64,000 nt of DNA from assembly GCA_947561395.2 (NCBI GenBank), contig OX387183.1, positions 58,201,915 through 58,265,914 of the forward strand, in the 5' to 3' direction. How positions within the stretch are numbered: position 1 is the first letter of the stretch; each line of letters begins with the position of its first letter. The stretch comes from Buxus sempervirens. Taxonomy: Eukaryota > Streptophyta > Magnoliopsida > Buxales > Buxaceae. The notes below the pieces were generated by a model. It worked only from the letters and a program-made list of their open reading frames with translations, did not search any database and was not told the origin of the DNA. This document shows, piece by piece, positions 30,740-46,997 of the stretch. The position numbers were made by a program, and so were the translations under genes.

Positions 30740-33700
30740 TGTAAGCACCTCATTTTTGCACCTCCCAAAATGCAGAAAATGAAATTTTAATTGAAAAGTC
30801 AAACTTGAGAAAGTCAAAAAGTTGACTTTTTATCCGGTGCAAATCAGTCACCATGCTTCCTATCATTGGAAAGAGGATTCCGATACGATTCTAATGGAAC
30901 AGAGTTTGCTCAAATCGGAGTCCGGATGAAGAAGTTATGGACTGGTCAAATCTGAGAAAAGCATAAATTGACTTTCTGCTAAACCTCAGATCAGCTACCT
31001 CATTTGATACCAGCAGAAAGAGCATCTAGACACGATTCCAATGCAACTGAGTTTGCTGGAATCGGAGTCCCAGATAAGGAAATATGAGCAAAATCGGCTC
31101 TCGGACGCGGCCCGACACTTCTGCTAAAAAACTCGAGTTTGCTGCTAAACTGAAATTCAGTGGATAGGGAATCTCGCACTGATTCCAACGCCACTAAGTT
31201 TGCCAAAATTGGATATCAGACGAGCGAGTTGTGGGCGGTTAAAGTTTCTGAAAAATCTGCACACGTGGCAAACAGTGAAGAAAGAGTAGCAAAATGAAAA
31301 GTTTTGAATTAAAAAATAATATTTTTGCTAAAAATCTAATTAAATTATTTAAAGTAAAAGAAAAAGAAAAGAAAATTAAAAGATGCATAAAACAAAGATC
31401 TTAATAAAATAATAATAAAAAAGGACAAATGAATTAAGTACATAAAGAAAAAAAGAAAAATAAAAAAAAATAATATGTGGTTGGACGAGCAAGACTTGGC
31501 CTCCAAGTTTACTTGGAGGCTAAGTCTTGAAACAATCATCGCTTGTATTTAAAAAAGGGCACAAATGGAAAATGGGTAAGGTTTTGGTGATAAAGTAAGA
31601 AATTAATTGACTTTTGGTCATGGGTTATAAAAAGAAACCCTAGCATCTCTAAAGGGGATGGCTCATATTTTGGAGATCTCCCATCTCTCCCAAGCTTCTC
31701 CATTCTCTCTCCCAAACTCTCCCATGGCTACCCCCTCTTGTGCACCTCCATTGATCACCTCCATTCACCCCAAAGTGCACTCAAATTGACCTCAAGGCCT
31801 CCTACCCTCTTCACCCTTGGTTCTTAACCCAAGAAACCTACTTGGAAGCTTGGAGAAGAGCCCTTGGAGGCCCCTTGAAGCGCTGCTGGTGCACTCTTGG
31901 GAGGTTCAACACTTCTAAAGGAATTTCAAGTACCCAAGGTGAGTTTCTTGTCACTTTTTATTTAACATATTTGAATATGAATGAAGGATGAGGGATTTCC
32001 ATTTCACTTGAGTCATATACCTACGGTTTTCTCTTTGGCTATGGCATATTTGATCACTCCATCTTCCCTTCATAATCACTTTCGTGTATGCATGATCCTC
32101 CATGGCATGAGGGGGGGTTTCCGGTAATTAGAGAGAGGAAAGGAGGTCTTCTTATTTGATTTAAGGGTCTTGTGGTTGCTGTAATTTTACTGCTTTCTTC
32201 TCTTCTCATGCCATTGATATCCTTTTATTTAAAAGAGGAGTGTGTTCCCCTTATAGCAAATCTCGTGTACCCCTTTTATGTAATCCCCCTTCTCCTCCCT
32301 TCTGTAGGTATTTTTCGGATTATGAGAATAGGTTGCATGGGTGCTATCACGTGAAAGATCATGGAGGATACACGCTAGTTTTTACTTTCACGAATGCTAG
32401 ATTATTTCCTTGTTTGTGTGCATGCTAGGTTCTTTGTCTCTCTTACACATTCTATTATTTTTAGAATTATGGGGATGGTGCTTCTTCCACACCTTTTGCA
32501 TGTTTTATCATGGTCTTATTGCATGCTAAGCTACTAATTTCAACCACCTAAGGTCACCCCCTTTGTGTTAAATATGTATCCAACAAGCATGCTCTTTTCC
32601 TTCAATTATAGACTTGTCTAAATATCTTGCATGCATCATTGTAGTGTGATTGAAAAGTGCATAAAACCAGCTCTCTTTGTAGTTTCTCAACACAATAGGC
32701 ACGCGTATGCACTTTGGTACAAAGCATGTCCAACAATGCATGTTCACTTGTTTGCTTTGCATAGCATGGTTGCCATTATTTGTTTGGTAAAGAGAGACCA
32801 AAACGGATTCTTGGCCTCTCTTCCTTTGCTAATCTCGGTCCAAAGAAAAAAGGGAAAAGGGAAATCTTGTCCATCTCCTTTAATTTTGAGTTTTGAATCT
32901 CCGAGAAGAAGCCTTCTAGGCTCTTCAAACCACTATGGGCCCACACAGGGGCCCACACCATTACTGGAACGCCCTAGAAGGCCCAGAAACCCAATCCCCT
33001 TGAAAAAATCAGAAAACAAGCCTCTGTATGTTGATCCGGCAACTCAGGCCGGATCAACTGAAACCCATGTGTATCCGGCTAAAGATGCCGGATACACAGA
33101 ATCCCATGTGTAGCCGGCTAAAGATGCCGGATACACAGAACCCTGTGTGTAACCGGCATCTCAGGCCGGCTACACTGCCAGATTGTATTTTTGCTATTTT
33201 TGATGATCTTTGCTATTTTTGTGCTAGGTTTGACCGAACCAAGTGAACCAGAAGGGACCCGGAAACCCAAAATGGGCCATGGACCGACCCGGTCCAAATC
33301 GATTTCCGGTGGGCCTTCCAACGGGGCCCACCAAGCCCGACCAACTTAGTTGTACTTAAATAAGACAATTAAAAAGAATTGAGTGGGCCAGACCCTGTGA
33401 GGCCCATCAAAGCCCAACTGGGGCAACATGCATGCTTAGATCTAGGCTTGGTTTGGCCGAGACCATGGGCAAGGCCTGTCGGGCCCACTAAGCCCATTGA
33501 ACCAAACAAGTGTAGGGTTTCCAAAACCCTAACTCAGGAAGTCTTGGGCTTTCAAGCCCAAGCCCAAGTAAAGGGCCCCAAGCCCGAGGCCTGGCCCGCT
33601 TTGGTATAATTAAATCAAGATAATCAAAATCACTCGGAAACCAACTGTGTGGCCCACTCAAAGGCCCACGAAGCAACCCGGCCCACCTTTGCACAAAATC

Positions 33701-34235
33701 CACTTAAATAAACAAACCTAAACTTTAATGTAAAATCAATTCACTTGAACCAGAAGCCCAAAGGGCCTCTCAGGCTAGACCGAGGCCCACCAGGGGACAC
33801 GTGGGCTCAACCAAGCCCACCGAGGAATCCGCGGGCCTTCCAACGGGGCCTGCCCAATCAGACTCATCTCATCTTTAACTAAAAAGATAAAATCAAGTAA
33901 AGGAACCCACACCGCTTTGGTGGTCCCGCCAGGCTTAACCAAATTGAATGCTGGAATAGGAATCGGGTGAGTGAGAGACTAACTGAGTTGACTCAAACCA
34001 GGGAAACCTATAGGACCCGTCACTTGACGGGGTGGACTGGGGTGTCTACGGACTTCCCCAGACCGCAACCGAGAACCTACTTAGAATTTCAAGCCGCAGA
34101 CCAAGCCTTAATAGAAGAACTTAGGCACCCAGGTGTCTGCCTGCACCCCATCAGGCAGTGGCGACTCCAAACAAATCCTGAGGCACGCATCGTTTTGCGT
34201 GTGCCTCGTCGTGCGACCGAAATCGGGTGCACACA
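30740..34235. mobile_element. Probable solo LTR (Ty3-gypsy, Tat/Ogre-like style), 3496 bp
   Basis: Ends TGTAAGCACC and GGTGCACACA, an inverted pair with TG...CA termini. Perfect 5-bp target duplication GTGAG at 30735-30739 and 34236-34240. No retrotransposon protein domains inside. A TATA box (TATAAAAA, 31626) and a GGCGACTCC-type 3' region fit an LTR. Length and composition suggest a Tat/Ogre-like solo LTR, but a non-coding LTR element is not excluded. The short ORFs inside are incidental. Confidence 0.8.
33033..33180. repeat. ~39-bp tandem repeat with internal inverted repeats
   Basis: About 3.7 units of the type CCGGCTAAAGATGCCGG plus ATACACAGAATCCCATGTGT. Each unit contains a short palindrome (CCGGC...GCCGG). 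It lies inside the solo LTR at 30740-34235. Confidence 0.85.
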
Positions 34236-34417
34236 GTGAGTTGCAGGCCTATGAAGGGTCACAAACCACACTAGAGAGCCATAAGTTGCAAAGCCCAAAC
34301 AGATTTCATGTGCTGCAGGATGAAAAATCTCCAGAGATGTCTTCAAGTAGTGAAAGCAAAAGATTAGGTAAAGCTACTCCATTGCAGCTTCGTGAGGAAA
34401 TTTTGGCTAAGTTCTAG

Positions 34418-37400
34418 GTCTCTCAAGGTAAGCTTCCAGTTAAATACCTTGGCCTCCCTTTGATTTCCTCGAGGCTGAAACCGGCGAATTGTGAAGAGCT
34501 GATCAATAAGGTTCCGACCAAAACTTCGTCATGGAAAGCAAGTTCGTTAAGCTATGTTGGAAGGCTACAGTTAGTGAGATTAGTACTATTCTCTACAGTA
34601 ATGTTTTGGCTCACCATTTTCGCTATTCCAAAAAGAGTTCTCTTGAAGGTAGAGTGCCTTTGTCGAAGATTTCTTTGGGCCGGTCCGGATCTGAAGAAGA
34701 AGATCATACCGGTTAGATGGGATGTTGCATGCTCCCCATTTGATGAAGGAGGTATTGGCCTAATGAATGTGCAGATATGGAATAAAGCCGCCATTACAAA
34801 ATATTTGTGGAGAATTATTTCTAAGGATGGCTCCTTATGGGTGAATTGGATTCATGCTTCTATGTTAAAAGGGAAAAGTATTTGGCAAGTTCGTGTTCCA
34901 GCATCTACTTCTTGGTTTTGGAGGAAATTGTTAAATCGAAGGCAAGAAATATACCAGTTTGTTCATCACAGGATTGGAAATGGAGAGAACACTTTATTTT
35001 GGTTCGATAATTGGCACCCATTTGGCTCTCTCTTCTCAAAATATGGTCCTCGAGCTGCTTATGATGCTAGGCTGCCACTCCATGCTAAGGTAGCCTCTAT
35101 AATTGTAAAACCCCGATATTTTCTAAGAATTATTTTTATTTATATTATTTATGTGGACGTATCAACTTAAGGAGCTGTGGATATGTAGGGATTTCGATGG
35201 GCGAGCACACACGGAATCAAGGAATTTCAAAAGTTCGTCGAGCGGCAATGTAATTATGGAAGGTATAAATACTTAAGGAAAATTAGGTTTGAGGTTTTTA
35301 GAATACTCGTATACTCGTACTGAAGGCGATTGGCGATTGCGGCTGAGCGATCTTGATCTAGGTTTTCATTGGGAGAGAAGAAGAACTGTGAGAGTTCTTG
35401 CCGATTGGTGTTCATGATCAAGGGTTTTAGAAGAAAGGCAGACTCTTGCGAACAGAAGATCCGGGTGCCGATTTCGATCAGACGAACGGCTGTCGGTGAT
35501 CGGCCGTGGTTCGAGCAGTTGCTGTTGCAGGGATTAAGCGTGCAAGAGGTGAGTAGCATTGTTTTAAAACTGGGTTTTGGATTGATTCGTGAGTTTGATC
35601 TTGATGCATATGTTTTCTGGAAGAAGATAATCCGAGCGTGAGTTTTTTTTAGAACTATTAGAGATAAATAAAAGGTGTTTAAAATAATTTCAAAAGTGGT
35701 TTAAACATCTCCTGGGGATAGTAGGAGGCTAGGGAAATGGTTACAGACAAAAAAATTTCAGTCAGTTGTGTAGATCTGGAAATAACAGAGACTTGAAAAA
35801 CCAGGGAAACATCCGCCGAGTTGGCGCCTACCTAGCGCCAACTACCTGTAGTCGGCGAAAGGTCGTTTCTTCCTTACCGCCGTGCTAGCGCTCATCATGC
35901 GCCTGTCTCGCGCCGGGCGCATTTTCTTTTCGCCACACTCGCTCTTGGTTCGCGCAGAGCGGATTCCCTTAGCGCCTATCGTGCGCTTACCTCGCGCCTA
36001 GCCTATTTTAAGTAAGCGCGACTTGTATTTTTAATTAATGACTTACCGCCGACCTCGCACCTAGCGCTAGAAGTCAGCGCAATCCTCTATACTTTGCCAA
36101 AACATGAGATATGACCAATCAAGCTAGATTTTATTACTTTGAGGGATTTAAGTATTTAACTAACGACTTGTTTAGGACTTTAGAAACATTATTACCTATG
36201 CAACTTTCTCTGAGAATATTAAGTGGAAATTCTTAGGAGCATCCAAGGTTAATTTTAAGGGCTACTAATAGGTGATATTATTGTACCTAACACTAGGGGT
36301 CCCTGATTTAGCTTCCTTTTGTTTATATACTGCACTTGAATGAGAATTTATTTAATCTGGTTTTACTTGATTGCAAGTCCTGAAATGTATTGTAAAGGTT
36401 TCTCTTGGTGTGAGTAAATGAGTTTATTACCAAAGGGCATGTGTTATGAAATTTAAGGAGATACTAAAAGTACATGAGGTATTGTTTTGGTCCAGAGGGA
36501 CATGTGGTGAGCCGTGTTGAGTTATACATGATGTTGAATGTTTTGTTTTATTTTGATGTCAGAGTTGAGATTATACGATGGTTTACTGTTTTTGGTTTAG
36601 CTTGTCCTGGATCCATGCTTAAGCTTAGTAATGTAATGTTATTGTTGGTTGTTGAAATTGCATGGCCTTATGTGTTGCCACGACCAGTGTAGAGCAGCCA
36701 GAAACCCTGAGTAGGCCTGGTTGTCAATGCCGAAACCCGAGGAGTAGACCGGAATTGGATGATGAAACCCTGAGTAGGTCGTCATTTCAGAGTTTCCGAA
36801 ACCCTGAGTAGACCGGAACTGTGTACATGGAGGTGTGGAGTGTCTACTTGGCATGTTTAATTTATCAACTTAACAATAGTCATGACATTGACCAATCGAT
36901 GTGTTGTCAGTATTGAATTGAAATGTGTTTGGAAATAATTATTGGTTTTGGTTTTAAACTTGGAGATTGTATTGGTTGCTTATTCGTAATGGTTCTTACC
37001 GATGCATTGATTTGAATTGTGTTAACTATTTCCTGTATACATATGCTACTCGCTGAGATATTCGTATCTCATTCTTTTGTTTTTGTTTTGTTTTTCAGAT
37101 ACTCGAGGTGAGGCGACTACTAGGGTAGATCCGACTGAGACATATAGGGAGGAAAACTACTATTACATTCCATAGACCTGTAGGTTATTTTTGAATTGAA
37201 CTTGAATTAATTGAATTTTGAGGTGTAATACAGTAGATTGAGGTTGAACCACTTGAATCTTAGTTAGGTTTGAATATTGAATTCTTAGATAAAGTATGAT
37301 TGTGCACTCTGATATGTTTTAGTTTAGGTGATTATCCAACGATCACAAATGATTAAGATCCTTACCTAACATTCCGTGAGACGTGTTATATCTTTATTGA

Positions 37401-38144
37401 ACAACACGGATCCGGGGCGTTACAATAATTGTTGAAAATACGTGGAGTCTCCCTCTTACTCAAACTCATCAACTGATGGAGATTTGGAATGCTATCCAAG
37501 GAGTACCGAATGATACGGAAAATGATAGTATATGTTGGTTGCCATCCTCTTCAGGCAAGTTCACCATCAAAGAAACTTACAGTGCCATGATAAGGAATAA
37601 GCCAAGAGTTTTTTGGAGACACTTTGTTTGGTTCAACAGCAATATCCCAAGGCAAGCTTTTGTTTTATGGCTTGCAATTAATGGAGGATTGTTAACACAT
37701 GATAAACTCTTGAGGCTAAATGTTATCTCTTCATCTACTTGTGTGTTATGCCATGTAGCAAGTGAAGACTTCAGGCATCTATTTTTCCATTGTCCGTATT
37801 CGGCTTCCATATGGGGTGCTGTTATGAGGAAAAATTGCAAGCATCGTCAAGCCCAAAGCTGGAACAGTGATTGGAGATGGGCAAATAGGAAGCTTAGGGG
37901 TTTTAGCATCATTGCAAGGATTAAGAAATCTTCTTTTTCTGCAATGGTATATCATATCTGGATTGAGCGAAACAGAAGAATTTTTCAGAACAAGGCAACC
38001 CCAGAACAGGAGCTTGTGAGGAAGATCGCCATGGATATGCGCATGAAGTTTAGCATGGCCACCATTTCGGCAAAGGATACTCCACTCCATAGAGAGATAG
38101 CGGCTCATTGGGGTCTTGACATCCGTTTCACACCTCCCATGTAA
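34418..38144 (+). pseudogene. LINE reverse transcriptase C-terminus with zf-RVT domain, interrupted
   Basis: 34418-35098 encodes the region after the RT core (KLPVKYLGLPLISSRL, then KKIIPVRWDVACSPFDEGG). The 2323-bp insertion splits it at 35103. The frame resumes at 37432 (VENTWSLPLTQTHQL) and runs to 38144 through the zf-RVT domain (RQAFVLWLAINGGLLTHDKL, CVLCHVASEDFRHLFFHCPY). The first part is fused to ORF1 remains by a deletion, so the catalytic palm and endonuclease are gone. Confidence 0.85.
35104..37426. mobile_element. Probable solo LTR (chromovirus, Tekay/Del-like style), 2323 bp
   Basis: Ends TGTAAAACCCC and GGGGCGTTACA. Perfect 5-bp target duplication ATAAT at 35099-35103 and 37427-37431. 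TATA box TATAAATA at 35264-35271. Contains a GCGC-rich block (about 35815-36075) and repeats of GAAACCCTGAGTAG (about 36700-36830). No protein domains. TGTAA...TTACA ends with C-runs are typical of Tekay/Del LTRs; the family assignment is inference. Confidence 0.8.
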
Positions 38145-38290
38145 CTTTGCCTATGTTTGTCTTCTTTTGCTTGCTAGGGGCCATGTTTTGGAGTCTTTTT
38201 TGAAATTCCCTAGTTTTTTGTTTGCAGGGATCTGCTTGTATATTTTTGTTTATACTTAATACATCACTTACTTTCCAAAAAAAAAAAAAA

Positions 38291-38640
38291 CAGTCATACC
38301 TCACAAGAGGTTCTACAGAAATAGGAACATGGTTAATCCACAAACATGAAAAGTTGTCTAGGCAAAATTTGCCAAACCATCCGCAACAATATTAGCTTCT
38401 CAATAAATTTTGGAGATACGGGTAGAGAAGAAAAGAGAACGCAGGTGACGAGTTTCATCCAAAAAATGATCAATCTTCCATGTTCTGCTGTTGTAACAAG
38501 CTTCATCCAAAAAATGTTAGTGCACCCCTGTCCATGTGCTGCTGTTGTAACGAGCTTCATCCAAAAAATGTTAGTGCACCCCTGTCCACGTGCTGCTGTT
38601 GTAACGAGCTTCATCCAAAAAATGTTAGTGCACCCCTGTT
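38291..38640 (-). mobile_element. Minus-strand LINE remnant (RNase H end) with 54-bp tandem repeat
   Basis: Read on the minus strand, about 38460 to 38300 encodes REANIVADGLANFA-like sequence, the end of a plant LINE RNase H domain. 38449-38640 is a tandem array: one 48-bp unit, two 54-bp units and a partial. Most units contain TTAGTGCACCCCT, the same 13-mer found at 28989-29001. The 54-bp period (18 codons) keeps a minus-strand frame open, which explains the repetitive ORF there. Confidence 0.6.
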
Positions 38641-38908
38641 AGTTTACTTTGATAAGAACAATCAATTAATGTTTCAAGATATATTATTTTGTTTTTTTTG
38701 GTGGAATTCAAGATATATTATATTTTTTTTTTAATAGTCTTCAAGATATATTATTAGTAAAAGTTTGTGCAAAATGTAATTATTGGTTATCCACGTGGCG
38801 AGCAATTATTGGTTAGAATTGAACCTGACTATTGGTTACTCACTTGCGTTTGTTGCGAGTGGAGAGAGCAGTAACAGCGAATTGAAGTTGAAGAATTACA
38901 GAGTGAAG
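38641..38908 (+). promoter_or_regulatory. SDR6 promoter with three ATTGGTTA boxes and a G-box
   Basis: ATTGGTTA (inverted CCAAT box) occurs at 38782-38789, 38808-38815 and 38831-38838. A CACGTG G-box lies between the first two at 38792-38797. All are within 130 bp of the start codon. No clear TATA box. AT-rich before that. Confidence 0.5.
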
Positions 38909-43859
<4,951 letters not shown>

Positions 43860-44990
43860 GAAACAACAAACCGGCTATTTCTCATTCCTGTCATGGTAAT
43901 TAAGAAAGAACAAACCGTCTATTTTGCATATCTGACATTTTTTATCGTAAAATATTTGTCTCCTTAATCATGCTATAAATCCTGCAAACCTGTTCATTGA
44001 GCTTGTTAATCGTGGGGCATTGCATTGGAGTTCATGGTGATGGTATTTTCTGTTGTTGCTATATTACTTTTTTATTAGTAATAAGCGGTCTGACTGAGTT
44101 CACTATATGGAATGAGGTTTTAAAAAAGGCCTTGTATTACCTTCCTTCCACATAGACATCTGAGTTCACAAGATGGAATCCAATCCTTGTCATGCCATGT
44201 GATGCTGACTTGGCAATTTTCGACCCTAGTGGCCGTATTGATGTGCCAAATAGGCCTTTTTCAGGCCTATATTCTTTAATTATTAGAGAAACAAAAATAA
44301 TGACTATTGAAAGTTCTTTTATAAGATGTGCTTTCGATTGGTCGTATTAGTTATTATTGGTATCCATTGCCCGATCTTACAGGCGAGTTGGCGAGTTGGC
44401 GAGTTGAGTTCATTCCGTTTTAGGGTGGGTTAGAAGAAAAGCAACTTTTCTTTCATTTCGAGTAATAAAAGGTACGAGGCACGCCTACAAACCGTTCATG
44501 TATCTCTTTTTTGCTTTTTTGTTTCTTAATGAGGAGGTATTAAACGGAGATGGTTTATTTTCCTTTATCTTATTACTTCTTACAAAGATGGCTCCGTTCC
44601 GTTTCGAAGAAAACCGAACCGAACGAATATCTGCCAACTCCTTCTATATCCAAAATGCCCTTCACATTTTTTCAAATTTACTCCAACACCCAAGTTTTTC
44701 TAATTCTTTTACTACACGTATAGTGTGTGCATTCTCCTAGTATATATAATACAAATTGAAACCAAACCAAAACCGATTGATACAAACACAAAACCAACCC
44801 TGATAGTTTGTTTCAATCTGGTTTTGACCCTAAAACCAAAACCGGTTAATAATAGCTCAAAAACCAATTCTAATAGGTTTGGTATGGTTTAACTTATCAT
44901 TTTCATCTTCAATTCTTACATTCTTTCGACATCCAAATCCAATGCAGTGGAAATCAGCCTCTCTGTAGTTGTAAAAGAAAAGTCCAGCCC
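43860..44990 (+). other. SDR6 3' flank and spacer
   Basis: Probable 3' untranslated region to about 44000, then AT-rich DNA with a short GGCGAGTT tandem (about 44382-44408) and an AAACCAAAACCG-rich stretch (about 44760-44880). No gene recognised. Confidence 0.4.
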
Positions 44991-44992
44991 AA

Positions 44993-46160
44993 CTCACCTT
45001 CTATACAATCCTTACGCTTGTGGTTACCTCCCGTTCTAATACCATTTTAAACAACCGTTGCACACTTGCACCTAAAAGCTTAAACTAATAAACAAAAATA
45101 CAAATCTCAATAAGAGTCATGACTCATTTATCTAATCCCTTTCTTGCGTCTAGAGAAATGTCTTATGTGTCACTCTACATCTATGCCACCTGTCATGAGT
45201 CTTGTTTCGTTTCTGTTCGTCAGGTTGCCCATCGGCGCTGCCTAAGTTTTCTCCTCTCTACCTAAATAATAAATAACTTGCTGTATAGTTAACGCCATGT
45301 GAACGTGGCTCCATTCCAGAATGGCAAAATTTGTTTTTAGTGATACTTTCTCAAAATAATTCAGATTTAGTCGGTCAATTCTTGAAAATTAAGGATTTGT
45401 GATACTTTATTCATATAATTGGGATTTAGTGTCATTTTACTATCATGAAGAATTTCTTCCAAAAAGACTTGCAAACCCACTTGTACCTAAATGAGTGGAA
45501 AGATTTTCAAAGTATTTTGAGGGCATTGTTGGAAGAAAGTCTTTATTGACACTGAATCTCAATTATTTTAAAAAAATATCACTAATTCTCAATTTTCAAG
45601 AATTAACCAACTGAATCCAAATTATTTTGAAAAAATAACACTAAAAACCAATTTCCTCATTCCAGAATATATTAAGTTTGAAATGAAAAAGCAAGATAAG
45701 GGGATGGTCACTGGTCAGCCACAACTTTACTCATTGTCTATACAATCCTTACGCGTGTGGTTACCTCTGATACCACGTTAAACAAATGTTCCATTTAAAA
45801 ACTTAAGCTAATAAGTAAAAAATACAAATCTCAATAGGAATCATGACTCGTAGTAGTCTCGTTCTTCTATGAAGCAATTTATGGGGTCAGGAAAAAAAAT
45901 AAAAATATATATATGGAAAATAACGGTGTAGGTGTCGCTCTACATTTATGCCGCCTGTCATGAGTCTTGTTTGGTTTCTTTCGTCAGCTTTCCCATCGTC
46001 GCTGCCTAAGTCATATCCTCTCTACCTAAATAATTTGCTGTATGGTTAACGCCATGTGGACGTGGCTCCATTCCAGAATATTTGAAGTTTCAAATGGTGG
46101 AAAAGCAGAGATAAGGGGGTGGCCACTGGTCAGCCAAAACTTAATTTATTCTTGTCTATA
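44993..46160 (+). repeat. Tandem duplication (~400-bp unit), one copy carrying a MITE
   Basis: Unit 1 (44993-45729, without the MITE) and unit 2 (45730-46160) share TCTATACAATCCTTACGC, CCTGTCATGAGTCTTGTTT, TTAACGCCATGTG and GGCTCCATTCCAGAAT in the same order. Non-coding. Confidence 0.8.
45323..45657. mobile_element. MULE-like MITE with 11-bp target duplication
   Basis: Flanked by CATTCCAGAAT at 45312-45322 and 45658-45668. Inverted ends of about 50 bp (GGCAAAATTTGTTTTTAGTG and the complement of AGGAAATTGGTTTTTAGTG). Unit 2 of the tandem duplication keeps the unoccupied site near 46071. A target duplication of 9-11 bp suggests a Mutator-type origin. Confidence 0.8.
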
Positions 46161-46995
46161 AACTAAAAAGCTGTGATGAGGATCATCTCTCTAATCTTCT
46201 CCCCAAATAAGCAATAATTCCCTTTTAATTAATTAAGATTAATATAAATATTGTTTAATTCACGTCTCCGACTGCGTCCCATCCCAAGCGCCATGATCCA
46301 GGATCCATTAAGATACTAATTTAGATTATCAGGTCAAACGAAAGGAGCAGAGAGAACAAAACAGAAACCCAAAGAATGCGCGTAAGGGCTCCAGGTGTCC
46401 GACCATTGACTCAGCTTGGGGCTTATTCATCAAGGGATTGAGTCAGCCAAGGCACCAACTTTGAAGAATGCATTAGAAATATATAACATTCAATGGACTA
46501 AAGCTACGTATACAAGTCATGACTTGATTGGCTCCTCCTCTCGCTGGGTCAAAAAGAATGTGAAACTTGAATTTTCTACGAGTCAAGGGTTGATTGGTTG
46601 CATCTCTGATCTCTCGCTATGACTAACAACCATTTTGTTATCGTGCAAATTATCACTTCTCCTACAAGGCACGATAGATGGTATTGGTGTTGCTAATACT
46701 AATCGAACCTTCTTTCTTGGATGCAACCTCTCTATTGGCAATTCTTCTGTTGCTTAATTCTGCTTATAAAATTAATGTTAACCAACCCCTTGCTGTCTTC
46801 ACCACAGAAAATTACTCTATTCTTGACCAGGGAGTTTCCATGACCCTTGTGCTTTATGTAATGAGTGCGTATGAAAAACATGTGGCAACAGTAAATGCAA
46901 GCCGCATAGATGATTTCTTCATTTACTTAATACAAATCATTAAGGTCTTGTTTGCCATTCATTTGCAATCTGGCGATTGAGTTCCATGAACTCAT
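46161..46995 (+). other. Unrecognised spacer
   Basis: AT-rich. The open frame 46678-46980 has no family resemblance I can see. No gene called. Confidence 0.35.
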
Positions 46996-46997
46996 TT

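Larger units (their letters stand above)
29678..34417 (+). pseudogene. LINE ORF1 (DUF4283 plus CCHC knuckle), interrupted
   Basis: 29678-30121 resembles DUF4283 (WEGCLIGYFMDKGLPLPAVA, FRFSNSKVRDKVLENSPWHF). It continues after an in-frame TAG (30119-30121) and a second TAG (about 30196) into 30197-30734, with the CCHC knuckle CSVCKVFGHTTAKC. Both stops replace positions where Trp (TGG) is expected, as from G-to-A changes. The 3496-bp insertion splits the frame at 30739; beyond it the frame resumes as GELQAYEGSQ at 34236 and ends at a TAG at 34415-34417. ORF1 proteins bind LINE RNA. Not functional. Confidence 0.8.
29081..38290 (+). mobile_element. L1-type LINE, internally deleted, carrying two nested LTR insertions
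   Basis: It has a GC-rich 5' region with short repeats (GAGCTGGGTTCGTCGCCG), ORF1 with DUF4283 and a CCHC zinc knuckle, the C-terminal end of reverse transcriptase with a zf-RVT domain, and a 3' untranslated region ending in A14 at about 38277-38290. The endonuclease and most of the reverse transcriptase are missing; the junction is near 34417. Without the two insertions the element is about 3.4 kb. The 5' boundary is approximate; a degenerate target duplication may be AGTNNCATAC (about 29068 and 38292). Confidence 0.85.

Noticed and set aside
32631..33113. Open frames of up to 160 codons in the 31-34 kb region
   Set aside because: They fall inside the TG...CA element at 30740-34235, cross its tandem repeat and resemble no known protein.
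38333..38642. Repetitive proteins on both strands (KLVTTAA..., SFIQKML...)
   Set aside because: They arise from the 54-bp tandem repeat, whose length is a multiple of three, in a LINE remnant.
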